A DNA stretch of 64,000 bases, from assembly GCF_041432775.1 (NCBI RefSeq), contig NZ_JAPWAG010000001.1, positions 124,001 to 188,000 of the forward strand, in the 5' to 3' direction. Position numbers and translations under genes: made by a program. Positions 54,086-63,201 of the stretch are shown here, one piece after another. Origin of the DNA: Pauljensenia sp902373545 (GTDB lineage Bacteria; Actinomycetota; Actinomycetes; Actinomycetales; Actinomycetaceae). The notes under the pieces were generated by a model, which saw nothing but the letters and a program-made list of their open reading frames with translations, had not been told where the DNA came from and made no database searches. Position 1 is the stretch's first letter; each line of letters opens with the position of its first letter.

Positions 54086-55135
54086 CTACTGGAGGCCGCC
54101 GTGCGGCTTGCGCACAATACTGACCGTGACGATGGCCCCGAGCAGAGCAAGCAGGCCCCCACCTGCGAGAATCCACCCGCTCAGACGCCCCTCCTCTTCG
54201 CGGGCGGCCTGCTGGGTGGCCTGCTGATCCTGATGAGCCTTCGGTCGAATCTCGGAGGCGGACACGACCTGCGGAGAGGTAGAGGTGGACGCCTCGGGGG
54301 TGGGATCGTCGGAACTATTGGAGCCGAAGCCACTGCCCGAGGATCCCGCGCGGCGCGACGGGGCGGCGGATGACGAAGGGGAGGGCGCGGCGCCGGGCGC
54401 AGAGGACGAGGCCGGGGCATTGCTCGCCGAATCGGCCGCGGGCTGAGCGGGCACGGAAGGACCATCCTGCTGTGTTGACGCATTAACCTCCTCGGGGGCA
54501 GGAGCAACGGGGGCGTTCGGAAACGCCGGTTCGCCCGGGACGTCGGGAGCCGGTTCGGCCGGAGCAACCGGATCGGCCGGATCGGGCTCATTGACCGACA
54601 GCGAGCACGCCTGTACACCCGCGGCGGCGTCGACGACGCTGACCTGGACGCTGACATAGGTTCCGCTCACACCATCGCCGATGGCGACCTGATGGCTCTC
54701 GCCCACGGCCCAGGCAGAGGGGACGGGGATATCACCGGAGAAGGCGCCCTCTGAGTTGACCTCGAGAACGGCCCACGCACTCCTGTTGCGCGCCACGCCG
54801 GTCGGGACCCATTCGGGCAGCTCCATGTCAGCACCGCGCTCGACCGCGCCATCATCGAGCGTGACGACGACGAACCCGCGCGATTGGTCCGTCCCCGCGG
54901 TCCATCCGCGACCTTCTAGGTACAGGGACTCACCCGCATGCACAACCGAGGAAACGAAGACGCTGGCCTCACCCTCCGATTCAACCAGGCACGAAGCGGC
55001 GGGAACCTCTGGAGTGTCATCACTGTAAGCCGGTACCGCGGTCGCGAACATGCCGACGACGATCGACGCTGATGCGGTCAGCGCAAGCAGGGACATATGC
55101 AGTCCCCTGTTGCGCGAATGCGACCGTGTCGTCAT
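54086..55135 (-). CDS. Secreted surface protein with membrane anchor, unknown function
   Basis: This 349-residue protein is not recognised. It has a signal peptide (core about residues 15-30, VPAYSDD at the cleavage region), a globular domain of about 150 residues with one early cysteine (residue 49) and a later one near 175, then a long Pro/Ala/Ser stretch, and a C-terminal membrane segment (LSGWILAGGGLLALLGAIVTVSIV) with a short tail RKPHGGLQ. The layout parallels its downstream neighbour: both lack LPxTG. AAGGAAG precedes the ATG at 55135. Confidence 0.8.
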   Translation of the reverse strand: MTTRSHSRNRGLHMSLLALTASASIVVGMFATAVPAYSDDTPEVPAASCLVESEGEASVFVSSVVHAGESLYLEGRGWTAGTDQSRGFVVVTLDDGAVERGADMELPEWVPTGVARNRSAWAVLEVNSEGAFSGDIPVPSAWAVGESHQVAIGDGVSGTYVSVQVSVVDAAAGVQACSLSVNEPDPADPVAPAEPAPDVPGEPAFPNAPVAPAPEEVNASTQQDGPSVPAQPAADSASNAPASSSAPGAAPSPSSSAAPSRRAGSSGSGFGSNSSDDPTPEASTSTSPQVVSASEIRPKAHQDQQATQQAAREEEGRLSGWILAGGGLLALLGAIVTVSIVRKPHGGLQ

Positions 55136-55426
55136 GCGTGTTGCTTCCTTCTCTTGTGGATAATTTTAGCAAATCTGCCCAATTGGGAACAGATCCTTTA
55201 TGTCAGTGTTCGGGTAACTAACGACTGTACGCACAATAGTATTACCTCGCGTCCGCAACGCAATTGCGAGCAACAAGCAAATTCATGGACCACTGCATTA
55301 AAAGGCCATTTTACCGGGAAAAGCAAGCCCTTTCACCTAAAATTGTGAGGTATATTATCGGACAACTGTTGTCGGACATAACCTCTTGGTCAGCATTTGA
55401 GACTATGAAAGACATTCCCCACCCCG
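55136..55426. other. Low-GC spacer between surface and siderophore genes
   Basis: This 291-base stretch is AT-richer than its surroundings and holds no supported gene. The minus-strand TAAAAT near 55167 could be a -10 for the surface protein gene. A short inverted repeat (GGACAACTGTTGTC, 55361-55374) is present. Confidence 0.5.
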
Positions 55427-56221
55427 CTAACGACGGGGCACCACCAGAGGCGCACCTGTCTCAGGATCAGGGATGACGACGCAGGGCACGTCGAACACAC
55501 TCTCGATGAGCTCAGGAGTCACAACCGTGCCCGGCGCCCCCTGGGCGATAATTCTGCCTTGCCTCATACACACCAGGTGCGTGGCGTAGCGGAACGCAAG
55601 GTTCAAGTCGTGCAACACCGCGACGATCGTTCGCCCCTGGCGTTGCAGCCGTTGCGCAAGGCGCAGCACCTCCAGCTGGTGATTGAGGTCCAAGTAGGTC
55701 GTCGGCTCGTCCAGCAGCAAAATATCCGTCGACTGCGCCAGAGCCATCGCAATCCATACGCGCTGGCGCTGCCCACCGGAAAGCTCCCCGACCCTTCGCC
55801 CCGCCAACGCACTCACCCCGGCGTCGCGCATCGCCCCAGCCACGGCCTCGTCGTCGACCGCGCTCCACTGGCGCACGAGGCCATGGTGAGGGTAGCGGCC
55901 ACGCGCCACCAGGTCCTCCACGAGCATGTCGCCAGGAGCGACCGACGACTGAGCAAGGAGGCCAAGCCGACGCGCCAGAGCCTTCTGATTCATCGTGCCC
56001 AGCTCGACCCCATCCAACTCGACGACGCCCGAGCGCGCGCCCAGGACGCGGGCGAGGCAGCGCAGGAGCGTCGACTTACCGCACGCGTTTGGGCCGACAA
56101 TGACGGTCAACTCCCCCTCTAAGACGTCGAGGGACAACCCCTCCAAGATCGGCGCATCCTTCCCGTAGCCGACCGTAATCTCGCGGGCCGACAGCCCGCT
56201 CGCACCACTGTCACGTCCCAT
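55427..56221 (-). CDS. Siderophore ABC transporter, ATP-binding protein
   Basis: This 264-residue ATPase of the FepC/FhuC type has Walker A GPNACGKSTLLR near residue 45, the signature LSGGQRQRVWIAMALAQ, Walker B ILLLDEPTTYLD, and the H-loop in LHDLNLAFRY. It powers import through the two membrane permeases encoded directly upstream, with four bases between genes. It is the last gene of the iron uptake unit. Confidence 0.93.
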   Translation of the reverse strand: MGRDSGASGLSAREITVGYGKDAPILEGLSLDVLEGELTVIVGPNACGKSTLLRCLARVLGARSGVVELDGVELGTMNQKALARRLGLLAQSSVAPGDMLVEDLVARGRYPHHGLVRQWSAVDDEAVAGAMRDAGVSALAGRRVGELSGGQRQRVWIAMALAQSTDILLLDEPTTYLDLNHQLEVLRLAQRLQRQGRTIVAVLHDLNLAFRYATHLVCMRQGRIIAQGAPGTVVTPELIESVFDVPCVVIPDPETGAPLVVPRR

Positions 56222-56225
56222 GACC

Positions 56226-57272
56226 TCACCTCACCTCACGAACCAACAAGAACAGGAGATACACGCCTCCCACGACGCCGGTGACCACGCCAACCGGCAG
56301 CTCGTGGGGCGCTAAGAGTCTTTGCGCGACCACGTCAGACACGAGCACGAGGAGGCCTCCCAGGACTGCCGATGACGCGAGCCCCACTCCCCCACCTCCG
56401 CACAGGCGACGGGCCACGTGAGGGGCAGACAGAGCAACGAAGGCCACCGGACCCGCAACCGCCGTCGCAAGCGACACCAAGACCATCGCCGTGGCAATGA
56501 GCAACACTCGAAGCCTGCGCACGCGAACGCCCAGGCCAGTCGCGACATCGTCTCCCATCGCGAGCAAGCCAAGCGGCGCCGTGCAGGCCGCGAGCGGTAA
56601 CGAGACAGCGAGGAGGACAACGACGAGCACGCTGACGCGAGGCATCGTCACCCCCGCGAAGGAGCCGGCGCTCCACAGCTGGGCGCGCTGGGCAGCCTCC
56701 AGCGGGGCCTTGACGATGAGCAGGGAATTAAGGGCGCGCAGCGCGGCCGAGCAGCCGATACCGACGAGCACGACGCGCACACCCGTGACACGCACGCCGC
56801 CCGCACACGCCACGATGAGAGCCCCCGAGGCCAGGCCACCGATCAGCGCGCCCGCGGAGGTGGTCGCCGGGTTGGCGCCCAGCACGATGATCGCGACGAG
56901 CGCACCGGTCGCACAGCCCGTCGACAGCCCGACGATGTCGGGACTGCCGAGCGGGTTGCCCGACAGGGTCTGGAAGATTGCACCCGCCACACCGAGCGAG
57001 CATCCCACCGCCACCGCCGCGATAACGCGGGGAAGACGGACAGATTGGACGAAGTACACGCCCAGGAAGTCATCCGTGGGGCCGCCGTCTCCCACGAGGC
57101 GTCGCAGCGACTGCTCGACGCTGAGCCCGTAGTCTCCGAGCGTCAGCGAATACAGGGCAAGCGCGAGAAGAGACAGAAGTCCGAGGCTCACGACGAGCGC
57201 ACTGCGCCGGTGCAGGCGCACGGAGAATGACGCGTTCGACAGGAGCGCGTAGCGGCTGGAGGATTCCCTCAT
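56226..57272 (-). CDS. Siderophore ABC transporter, permease 2 (FepG/FecD type)
   Basis: This 349-residue FecCD-family permease has about nine to ten membrane segments and family motifs such as FQTLSGNPLGSPDIVG and GPVAFVALSAPHVARRL. An earlier in-frame start at 57557 lies within the first permease and is discarded; the ATG at 57272 has GGGAAGGG upstream and overlaps the first permease stop by four bases (ATGA). It pairs with the other permease to form the channel. Confidence 0.93.
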   Translation of the reverse strand: MRESSSRYALLSNASFSVRLHRRSALVVSLGLLSLLALALYSLTLGDYGLSVEQSLRRLVGDGGPTDDFLGVYFVQSVRLPRVIAAVAVGCSLGVAGAIFQTLSGNPLGSPDIVGLSTGCATGALVAIIVLGANPATTSAGALIGGLASGALIVACAGGVRVTGVRVVLVGIGCSAALRALNSLLIVKAPLEAAQRAQLWSAGSFAGVTMPRVSVLVVVLLAVSLPLAACTAPLGLLAMGDDVATGLGVRVRRLRVLLIATAMVLVSLATAVAGPVAFVALSAPHVARRLCGGGGVGLASSAVLGGLLVLVSDVVAQRLLAPHELPVGVVTGVVGGVYLLFLLVREVR

Positions 57273-58267
57273 GACATTCCCTTCCCGCGCGCACCCAGGA
57301 CAAAGAAGGGGGCGCCAAACAGGGCGACGACGACGCCGACGGGAACCTCCTGCGGGGCCAGCACCAGCCGCGAGGCAACATCGGCGGCGCACACCCACGC
57401 GGCACCAACCACCGCAGACCACACGGCAATAGCACCCTGGCGAGCACCGACCACGCGACGCACGAGGAGGGGCACAGCGAGACCGACGAAGGTCAGGGGC
57501 CCACCCAGCGCGGTTGCCCCGCCCGCCAGAGCCGTGACAGCCAAGGTTGCCAAACATCGGATCAGGCGCACGCGGACCCCCAGTCCGAGCGCCGCATCGT
57601 CGCCGAGGGTCAGAACGCCGAGCGCGGAGGTCAGCAGCGCGCCCAGCACCGCCCCGCAGGCGATGATGGTGCCCGCCCAGATCAGCGAGGCCATGTCCAC
57701 GCCTTCGAGGGATCCCGAGACCCAGTAACGAAACTCATTGAACGCGAATTGATGACCGGCCAGGACAGCCTGCGTCAGGGACGCGAGCGCAGCGGAGACG
57801 GCGATGCCGGCCAATGCCAGGCGTGCCCGCGAGCCCGCCCCGCCGCGACCGGACAGCATAAAGACGAGCGCGGCCGCCACGCCCGCTCCGACGAGCGCTG
57901 CACCCATCGTCACCGCGCGCGTCGATACACCCGCCACTGCGGTTGCCACGACGACGAGGAATGCCGCCCCGGCGTTGACGCCGAGCACGCCGGGATCAGC
58001 CAGCGGGTTGCGAGTCACGGCCTGCATGATCGATCCAGCGAGCCCGAGGGCAGCACCGATCACGAGCGCGGCAAGCGTGCGGGGTACGCGCAGCGAGAGC
58101 ACCACCCGCGCGTCCTGGGTCTGGCCGCCGTAGCGAAGCGCGTCCCACACGAGGGCAGGTTCAATGTGCCGCGACCCCAGCGCCAGCGAAGCAACGATGA
58201 TGAGGGCAAGGACCAGCGCCGCCACGGCGCAAGCGGTGGCGGCGCTGGTCACGCTGCGGGCTCTCAT
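57269..58267 (-). CDS. Siderophore ABC transporter, permease 1 (FepD/FecC type)
   Basis: This 332-residue FecCD-family permease has many membrane segments and MQAVTRNPLADPGVLGVN plus GPLTFVGLAVPLLVRR, the pair of motifs typical of the first permease in these systems. It lies 39 bases after the binding-protein gene and overlaps the second permease. Confidence 0.94.
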   Translation of the reverse strand: MRARSVTSAATACAVAALVLALIIVASLALGSRHIEPALVWDALRYGGQTQDARVVLSLRVPRTLAALVIGAALGLAGSIMQAVTRNPLADPGVLGVNAGAAFLVVVATAVAGVSTRAVTMGAALVGAGVAAALVFMLSGRGGAGSRARLALAGIAVSAALASLTQAVLAGHQFAFNEFRYWVSGSLEGVDMASLIWAGTIIACGAVLGALLTSALGVLTLGDDAALGLGVRVRLIRCLATLAVTALAGGATALGGPLTFVGLAVPLLVRRVVGARQGAIAVWSAVVGAAWVCAADVASRLVLAPQEVPVGVVVALFGAPFFVLGARGKGMS

Positions 58268-58306
58268 GTCAGGCCCGCGCCTGATCGGGCGCGCTCATCT
58301 CCAGCG

Positions 58307-59335
58307 TCAGGACGCCGGGACAAACTGGGCTTCGATGGAGGAAACGATGCCGTCCATCAGGAGGTAGCCGCCGGTGGAGGTCCACAGGGAGCCGTCGACG
58401 GGGATGACGTGGTCGGCCTGAACGGCACGAAGCGAATCAAAGCCGACGGTCGACTTGGCTTCCTCGAGGGCAGCCGCCGACGCCTCAACGCCCGTGCCGC
58501 CGCCCGCAGAGGGGTTGTTGACCGAGGACTTGCCCAGCGTGCCGAAGAAAATCCAGTCCGCGTCGATCTGGTCGATATTTTCCAGCGAGACCGGCTCGGA
58601 ATGGCCCTCACCGTCGCGGTCCTGGTTCGCGGGGCGCTTCATGCCGAGCGCGGTCAGCGCCTGGCCGGCGGGCAGCTCCTTGAGGATCAGGCCCGCGCTG
58701 TCACCCTGCCAGCGCACGACGGAGTAGGTCTGGTCGAGGTATCCAGCGTCCTTCAGACGGGCGCTGACGGAGGCAACGTGCTTGTCGAATTCCGCGAGCT
58801 TGGTCTCAGCCTGGTCGGCAACGCCGAGCGCGTCGGCCGTCAGGGTGAAGGTCTCGCGCCAGTCGCCGCCCTTTTGCGTGGTGAAGAAGACGGGGGCAAT
58901 CTGGCCCAGAGCGCTCAGGGTTTCGCTGTCGTTGTCCTTCACCGACGTGCCGTCGACGAGGATCAGGTCGGGGCGGGCCGCCCCGATCGCCTCCAGGTTC
59001 GGCGCGCCAATCGAGCCGAGGATCGGGATGTCACCCGCGCGATCGGCCAGGTAGTTGGGGACGGTGGTCTGGCCGCGACCCGAGACGACACCGACGGGAG
59101 TCACACCGAGAGCGAGCGCGTTATCGGTCGTCGGCTCAGACAGCGTCACAACGCGAGTCGGATGGGCCGGGAGGGTCACCTCCTGCCCGGACGCGTCGGT
59201 GACGATGCGGGTCTGGGCAGCGTCAGCCGGATCGGAGGACGAGGCCGGGGTGGGCGAGGTGGAGGAGCAAGCTCCCAGGGTCAGGGCCGCCAGGGCCACG
59301 GCCACGATGGCGCGAACTCGTATCGACGTGTGCAC
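58307..59335 (-). CDS. Siderophore-binding lipoprotein (FepB type)
   Basis: This 342-residue periplasmic-binding-type protein has a lipoprotein signal with lipobox LTLGACSS (cysteine near residue 23), the vitamin-B12/Fe3+ binding fold with VVTLSEPTTDNALALG and LEAIGAARPDLILV, and a C-terminal lobe. It captures ferric siderophore at the membrane surface for the permease pair. GAGGAACAC precedes the GTG at 59335. A DtxR/IdeR-like box lies 35 bases upstream, so iron repression is likely. Confidence 0.94.
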   Translation of the reverse strand: MHTSIRVRAIVAVALAALTLGACSSTSPTPASSSDPADAAQTRIVTDASGQEVTLPAHPTRVVTLSEPTTDNALALGVTPVGVVSGRGQTTVPNYLADRAGDIPILGSIGAPNLEAIGAARPDLILVDGTSVKDNDSETLSALGQIAPVFFTTQKGGDWRETFTLTADALGVADQAETKLAEFDKHVASVSARLKDAGYLDQTYSVVRWQGDSAGLILKELPAGQALTALGMKRPANQDRDGEGHSEPVSLENIDQIDADWIFFGTLGKSSVNNPSAGGGTGVEASAAALEEAKSTVGFDSLRAVQADHVIPVDGSLWTSTGGYLLMDGIVSSIEAQFVPAS

Positions 59336-59369
59336 GTGTTCCTCGTTTCGTCTAGGTCACGATTAGGAC

Positions 59370-59388
59370 ATAGGCAAGCCTAACCTGG
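59370..59388 (-). promoter_or_regulatory. DtxR/IdeR-type iron box
   Basis: ATAGGCAAGCCTAACCTGG matches the 19-base iron box consensus (TTAGGTTAGGCTAACCTAA) at 13 positions, including both AGG and CCT half-site cores. It lies in the 94-base spacer directly before the binding-protein gene. Confidence 0.7.
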
Positions 59389-59429
59389 TAATGACTGCAT
59401 ATCCTGACAAGTTCCCCAGTCGGACAGGC

Positions 59430-60596
59430 TCACACACACCACTCGTCGAGTGCAGCCAGTAGTCCCTCTCTCCACCAGGCAACATCATGCCCACCCGAAT
59501 AACGCTCCAGCCTGACAAGCGCACCGCACTCCCCCAGCAGGGCGGCGCAACGTTCAACGACGGGGGCCATCGCCACCTCGCGTGCACCCACCTGACACCA
59601 GATTGTCAAGCCGGACAGCGACCGACATGCACCCCTGCCGAGGTCACCCATCAGCGCGCCCTCGCCCCGGCCTCGTACGTCCCCACCCCACCACAGGGAC
59701 GGAGACTGTGCGATAAAACACTCGACGGGGACGGAGCCGCCGAGCGCGGCCTGAAGCACCGCGAGGCCACCAAAAGACTGACCGGCCACGGCCACGGGAC
59801 CGACCCCAGCCACGTCACACACCGCGCCCAGCAGCGCGCTCACCGCATCGGCGTCCGTCAGCTCTCGGCGCCTGGCCTCCACATCACCCGCGCCGATCGT
59901 CACGACGCGCAAGCCCGGGTAGCGCCGCGTCAACCAGCCCACGCCGTTGGCACGCCACACGTCGCCATCGAAGACGACGAGCGTACGCGTGGGCGCCTGC
60001 TCCCCGTCGTGCACGACGACGCATCGGGAGAGCCCGCCTCCGATCCGGGCACGGACCCTGGCCCCGATATCTTCTTCGCGCGTGGCACGCATCGACGGGG
60101 CTTCGACGTCACCGCCCGGCCAGGACATCTGTGCATCAGGTCCAACAAAAATCGACGCGGCGTGCCCGCGCCCGTTGACGAGCCTGAGCGGGTTACAGGC
60201 GTCGGGACGCGCTTCCTCGACGAGGCGAACCCAGCTCCCCATGTCGACACGCACGCGCGGATCAATCCCACCCGGCCCGCACAGGGCAAATTGATAGCTG
60301 AGGATCACATCGGCGGGGAGGGCACACTCCAGCTCGCGGGCACCGTCGCGCCAATCCATGCGGAAGGCCTCGATATGCTCACGCGAACGATCCGTCACCG
60401 TATTGAGCAGGAGGTAGCACTGCGCGCGCTGCGGCGCCTCACACCGGAACGTGACGTGAACGGCGTCAACGCCGTCGATGAGCAGGCGCTCCCCCACAAG
60501 GGGAAGCCCGCTCGTACCGACGCGCCGACGCGCCATCGCACCGGGCGTCAGCCGACAAAAGCCCGTCTGTGAAAAAGACGATTCCTCGAAGGCCAC
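59430..60596 (-). CDS. Enterochelin esterase (Fes-like)
   Basis: This 388-residue esterase has an N-terminal Fes-type sandwich domain (about 35-150) and an alpha/beta hydrolase domain with nucleophile serine in GQSFGGLAVLQ near residue 265 and a histidine in SGGHDVAWWREGL near 375. Fes hydrolyses the trilactone of ferric enterobactin-like siderophores in the cytoplasm to release iron. It is just upstream of the siderophore transporter and just after yciO. The GTG at 60596 has a poor ribosome site; an ATG at 60536 is possible. Substrate is inferred. Confidence 0.85.
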   Translation of the reverse strand: MAFEESSFSQTGFCRLTPGAMARRRVGTSGLPLVGERLLIDGVDAVHVTFRCEAPQRAQCYLLLNTVTDRSREHIEAFRMDWRDGARELECALPADVILSYQFALCGPGGIDPRVRVDMGSWVRLVEEARPDACNPLRLVNGRGHAASIFVGPDAQMSWPGGDVEAPSMRATREEDIGARVRARIGGGLSRCVVVHDGEQAPTRTLVVFDGDVWRANGVGWLTRRYPGLRVVTIGAGDVEARRRELTDADAVSALLGAVCDVAGVGPVAVAGQSFGGLAVLQAALGGSVPVECFIAQSPSLWWGGDVRGRGEGALMGDLGRGACRSLSGLTIWCQVGAREVAMAPVVERCAALLGECGALVRLERYSGGHDVAWWREGLLAALDEWCV

Positions 60597-60599
60597 AGA

Positions 60600-61217
60600 T
60601 CAGTCGAAGAGCGAAATGTCGCCCGCGCCCACGCGCGCCACGACGGCATCCCCGCCCGCGAAGTTGATGACCGTCGTCGGCTCAGCAACGCCGACCGGCC
60701 CCACCACGACCAGGTCGACCTGGTGGCCGATGCGCTCGTCCACCTCGAAGCCGTCCGTCAGCGGCTCGGTCTCGCCCGGCATAATCAGTGTCGAGCAGGC
60801 CAGCGGCTCACCGAGGGCCTCGACGATCGCCTGCGTGATGACGTGGTCCGGGATGCGCACGCCCACCGTGTGCTTCTTCTTGTTCAGCATGATGCGCGGG
60901 ACCTCCTTGGTGCCACGCAGGATGAACGTGTAGGGTCCGGGGGTGAGCGCCTTCATCGTGCGGAACTCGTGGTTGTCCACGATGACCAGCTCGCCGAGCT
61001 GGGCGAAGGAGTGGCACAGCAGCGAGAAGTTGTGCTTGTCGTCGAGCTTACGGACCGTGCGAATCGTGTCCATGCCCGACTTGTTGCCGATCTTGGTCGC
61101 GATCGCGTAGCCGGAGTCCGTGGGCAGCGCAATCGTACCGCCGCGCTCCAGCAGGTCAACGACCGTGTTAACCAGACGTGCTTGAGGATTTTCCGGATGC
61201 ATCTCAACGTACGACAT
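60600..61217 (-). CDS. yciO: YciO family Sua5/YrdC protein
   Basis: This 205-residue protein belongs to the YrdC/Sua5 fold and aligns well along its length with E. coli YciO (HPENPQARL, PTDSGYA, HNFSLLC, PGPYTFILRGTKEVPR). YciO proteins bind nucleotides and RNA; they have weak threonylcarbamoyl-adenylate synthase activity compared with TsaC. The ATG at 61217 aligns with the YciO N terminus; a GTG at 61232 would add five residues. It follows the aspS terminator and precedes the Fes-like gene by three bases. Confidence 0.9.
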   Translation of the reverse strand: MSYVEMHPENPQARLVNTVVDLLERGGTIALPTDSGYAIATKIGNKSGMDTIRTVRKLDDKHNFSLLCHSFAQLGELVIVDNHEFRTMKALTPGPYTFILRGTKEVPRIMLNKKKHTVGVRIPDHVITQAIVEALGEPLACSTLIMPGETEPLTDGFEVDERIGHQVDLVVVGPVGVAEPTTVINFAGGDAVVARVGAGDISLFD

Positions 61218-61230
61218 GCATCTATTGTGC

Positions 61231-61270
61231 ACGAAACCCCCACCGGCCGGGGGCCGGATGGGGGTTTCGT
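61231..61270 (-). terminator. Terminator of aspS
   Basis: An 11-bp outer stem (61231-61241 with 61260-61270) with an inner CCGGCC/GGCCGG stem, between the aspS stop and yciO. It would isolate aspS from yciO unless read through. Confidence 0.75.
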
Positions 61271-61293
61271 GGACACGACTTGCGCGACCTAGA

Positions 61294-63099
61294 TCACTTC
61301 TTGTCCTCGTCGGGGGCTTCCTCGCCGCGCTTCTTCGGCTTCGCGTCGACGCCAGCTTCCTTACGCTGCGCGGGCGTAATCGGGGCCGGGGCCTCGGTCA
61401 GCGGGTCGAAACCGCCGCCGGACTTCGGGAAGGCGATGACGTCGCGGATCGAGTCGGACTTCGTCAGCAGGGAGACGATGCGGTCCCAACCGAAAGCGAC
61501 ACCACCGTGCGGCGGGGCGCCGTACTTGAAGGCATCCAGCAGGAAGCCGAACTGCGTCTGGGCTTCCTCCTCGCCGATGCCCATCACGTTGAACACGCGG
61601 TTCTGGACGTCACGGCGATGGATACGGATGGAGCCGCCGCCGATCTCGTTGCCGTTGCAGACGATGTCGTAGGCGTAGGCCAGCGCGTTGCCCGGGTCCT
61701 TGTCGAAGGAGTCGACCCACTCGGGCTTCGGCGAGGTGAAGGCGTGGTGAACGGCCGTCCACGCGCTGTGGCCCAGCGCGACGTCGCCCTCGGCCTCGGC
61801 GTCGCCGGTGGGCTTGAACAGGGGCGCGTCGACAACCCAGGTGAATGCCCAGGCGTCGGGGTCGATGAGGTCGCAGCGCTTGCCGATCTCCAGGCGGGCG
61901 GCGCCCAGCAGCTCGCGCGAGGGGGTGGGCTTGCCGGCGGCGAAGAAGATGCAGTCGCCGGGGTTGGCGCCGGTCGCGGCGGCCAGGCCCTCACGCTCGG
62001 CCTCGGTGATGTTCTTGGCGACGGGACCGCCCAGCGTGCCGTCCTCGGCGATCGTGACGTAGGCCAGGCCCTTGGCGCCACGCGCCTTGGCCCATTCCTG
62101 CCACTTGTCGAAGGTGCGACGCGGCTGCGAGCCGCCGCCGGGCATCACGACGGCGCCCACGTAGGGTGCCTGGAACACGCGGAAGGTCGTGTCCTTGAAG
62201 TACTCGGTGAGCTCGGTCAGCTCGAGGCCGAAGCGCAGGTCGGGCTTGTCCGAGCCGAAGCGCTCCATGGCGTCCTTGTAGGTCATGCGCGGGATCGGGG
62301 TGGACAGGTCGTAGCCAATGAGCGCCCACACGTTCTTCAGGACGTCCTCGGCGACCTCAATGACGTCGTCCTGGTCCACGAAGCTCATCTCGATGTCGAG
62401 CTGGGTGAACTCGGGCTGGCGGTCGGCGCGGAAGTCCTCGTCGCGGTAGCAGCGCGCGATCTGGAAGTAGCGCTCCATGCCGGCGACCATGAGCAGCTGC
62501 TTGAAGAGCTGGGGCGACTGGGGCAGGGCGTACCAGGAACCGGGCGAGAGGCGTGCGGGGACGATGAAGTCGCGCGCGCCCTCGGGGGTCGAACGGGTCA
62601 GCGTCGGGGTCTCGATCTCGACGAAGTCGCGGGCGTAGAGCGCCTCGCGGGCAGCGCGGGAGACCTTGGAACGCAGGCGGATCGCGTACTGCTCGGGCTC
62701 GCGGCGCAGGTCCAGGTAACGGTACTTCAGGCGGGTTTCCTCACCCACGTTGCCGGAATCTTCAGCATTGGAGGACACCTGGAACGGCAGGGGCGCGCTG
62801 GTGTTCAGGATTTCGATGTCGTCACCCATGACCTCGATGGCGCCGGTGGCCAGGTGCGGGTTTTCGTTGCCTTCGGGGCGAGCGCAGACCTCGCCGGTAA
62901 CCTTCAGAACGAACTCGGAGCGCAGCTCGTGGGCCACGCGCTCGTCGCGCACGACCACCTGGGCGATGCCGGAGGCGTCACGCAGGTCAATGAAGGCGAC
63001 ACCGCCGTGGTCACGGCGACGGTCCACCCAACCGGTGAGCGTCACAGTCTGGCCAACCAGGTCGGTGCCGAGGGTTCCAATGTTGTGAGTGCGAAGCAC
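61294..63099 (-). CDS. aspS: Aspartyl-tRNA synthetase
   Basis: This 601-residue class IIb enzyme has an N-terminal OB-fold anticodon domain (WVDRRRDHGGVAFIDLRD), catalytic motif 2 in FQIARCYRDEDFRADRQPEF, motif 3 GVAFGWDRIV, and the bacterial GAD insertion (about 290-420). GTG at 63099 begins VLRTHNIGTLG, with AAAGGAATAACA upstream, giving standard length; the frame to 63231 is rejected. The tail is Lys/Glu-rich. If no separate AsnRS and with GatCAB present, it could be non-discriminating; this cannot be told here. Confidence 0.96.
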   Translation of the reverse strand: MLRTHNIGTLGTDLVGQTVTLTGWVDRRRDHGGVAFIDLRDASGIAQVVVRDERVAHELRSEFVLKVTGEVCARPEGNENPHLATGAIEVMGDDIEILNTSAPLPFQVSSNAEDSGNVGEETRLKYRYLDLRREPEQYAIRLRSKVSRAAREALYARDFVEIETPTLTRSTPEGARDFIVPARLSPGSWYALPQSPQLFKQLLMVAGMERYFQIARCYRDEDFRADRQPEFTQLDIEMSFVDQDDVIEVAEDVLKNVWALIGYDLSTPIPRMTYKDAMERFGSDKPDLRFGLELTELTEYFKDTTFRVFQAPYVGAVVMPGGGSQPRRTFDKWQEWAKARGAKGLAYVTIAEDGTLGGPVAKNITEAEREGLAAATGANPGDCIFFAAGKPTPSRELLGAARLEIGKRCDLIDPDAWAFTWVVDAPLFKPTGDAEAEGDVALGHSAWTAVHHAFTSPKPEWVDSFDKDPGNALAYAYDIVCNGNEIGGGSIRIHRRDVQNRVFNVMGIGEEEAQTQFGFLLDAFKYGAPPHGGVAFGWDRIVSLLTKSDSIRDVIAFPKSGGGFDPLTEAPAPITPAQRKEAGVDAKPKKRGEEAPDEDKK

Positions 63100-63201
63100 T
63101 GTTATTCCTTTCGTTGTTACCATCCGCGAGACAGGCGGCGGCAGTGTTATTGTACGCGCGCTCGGTCTGGGAGCACGCTCGCCGCGAGTAGGATAGTCAA
63201 C

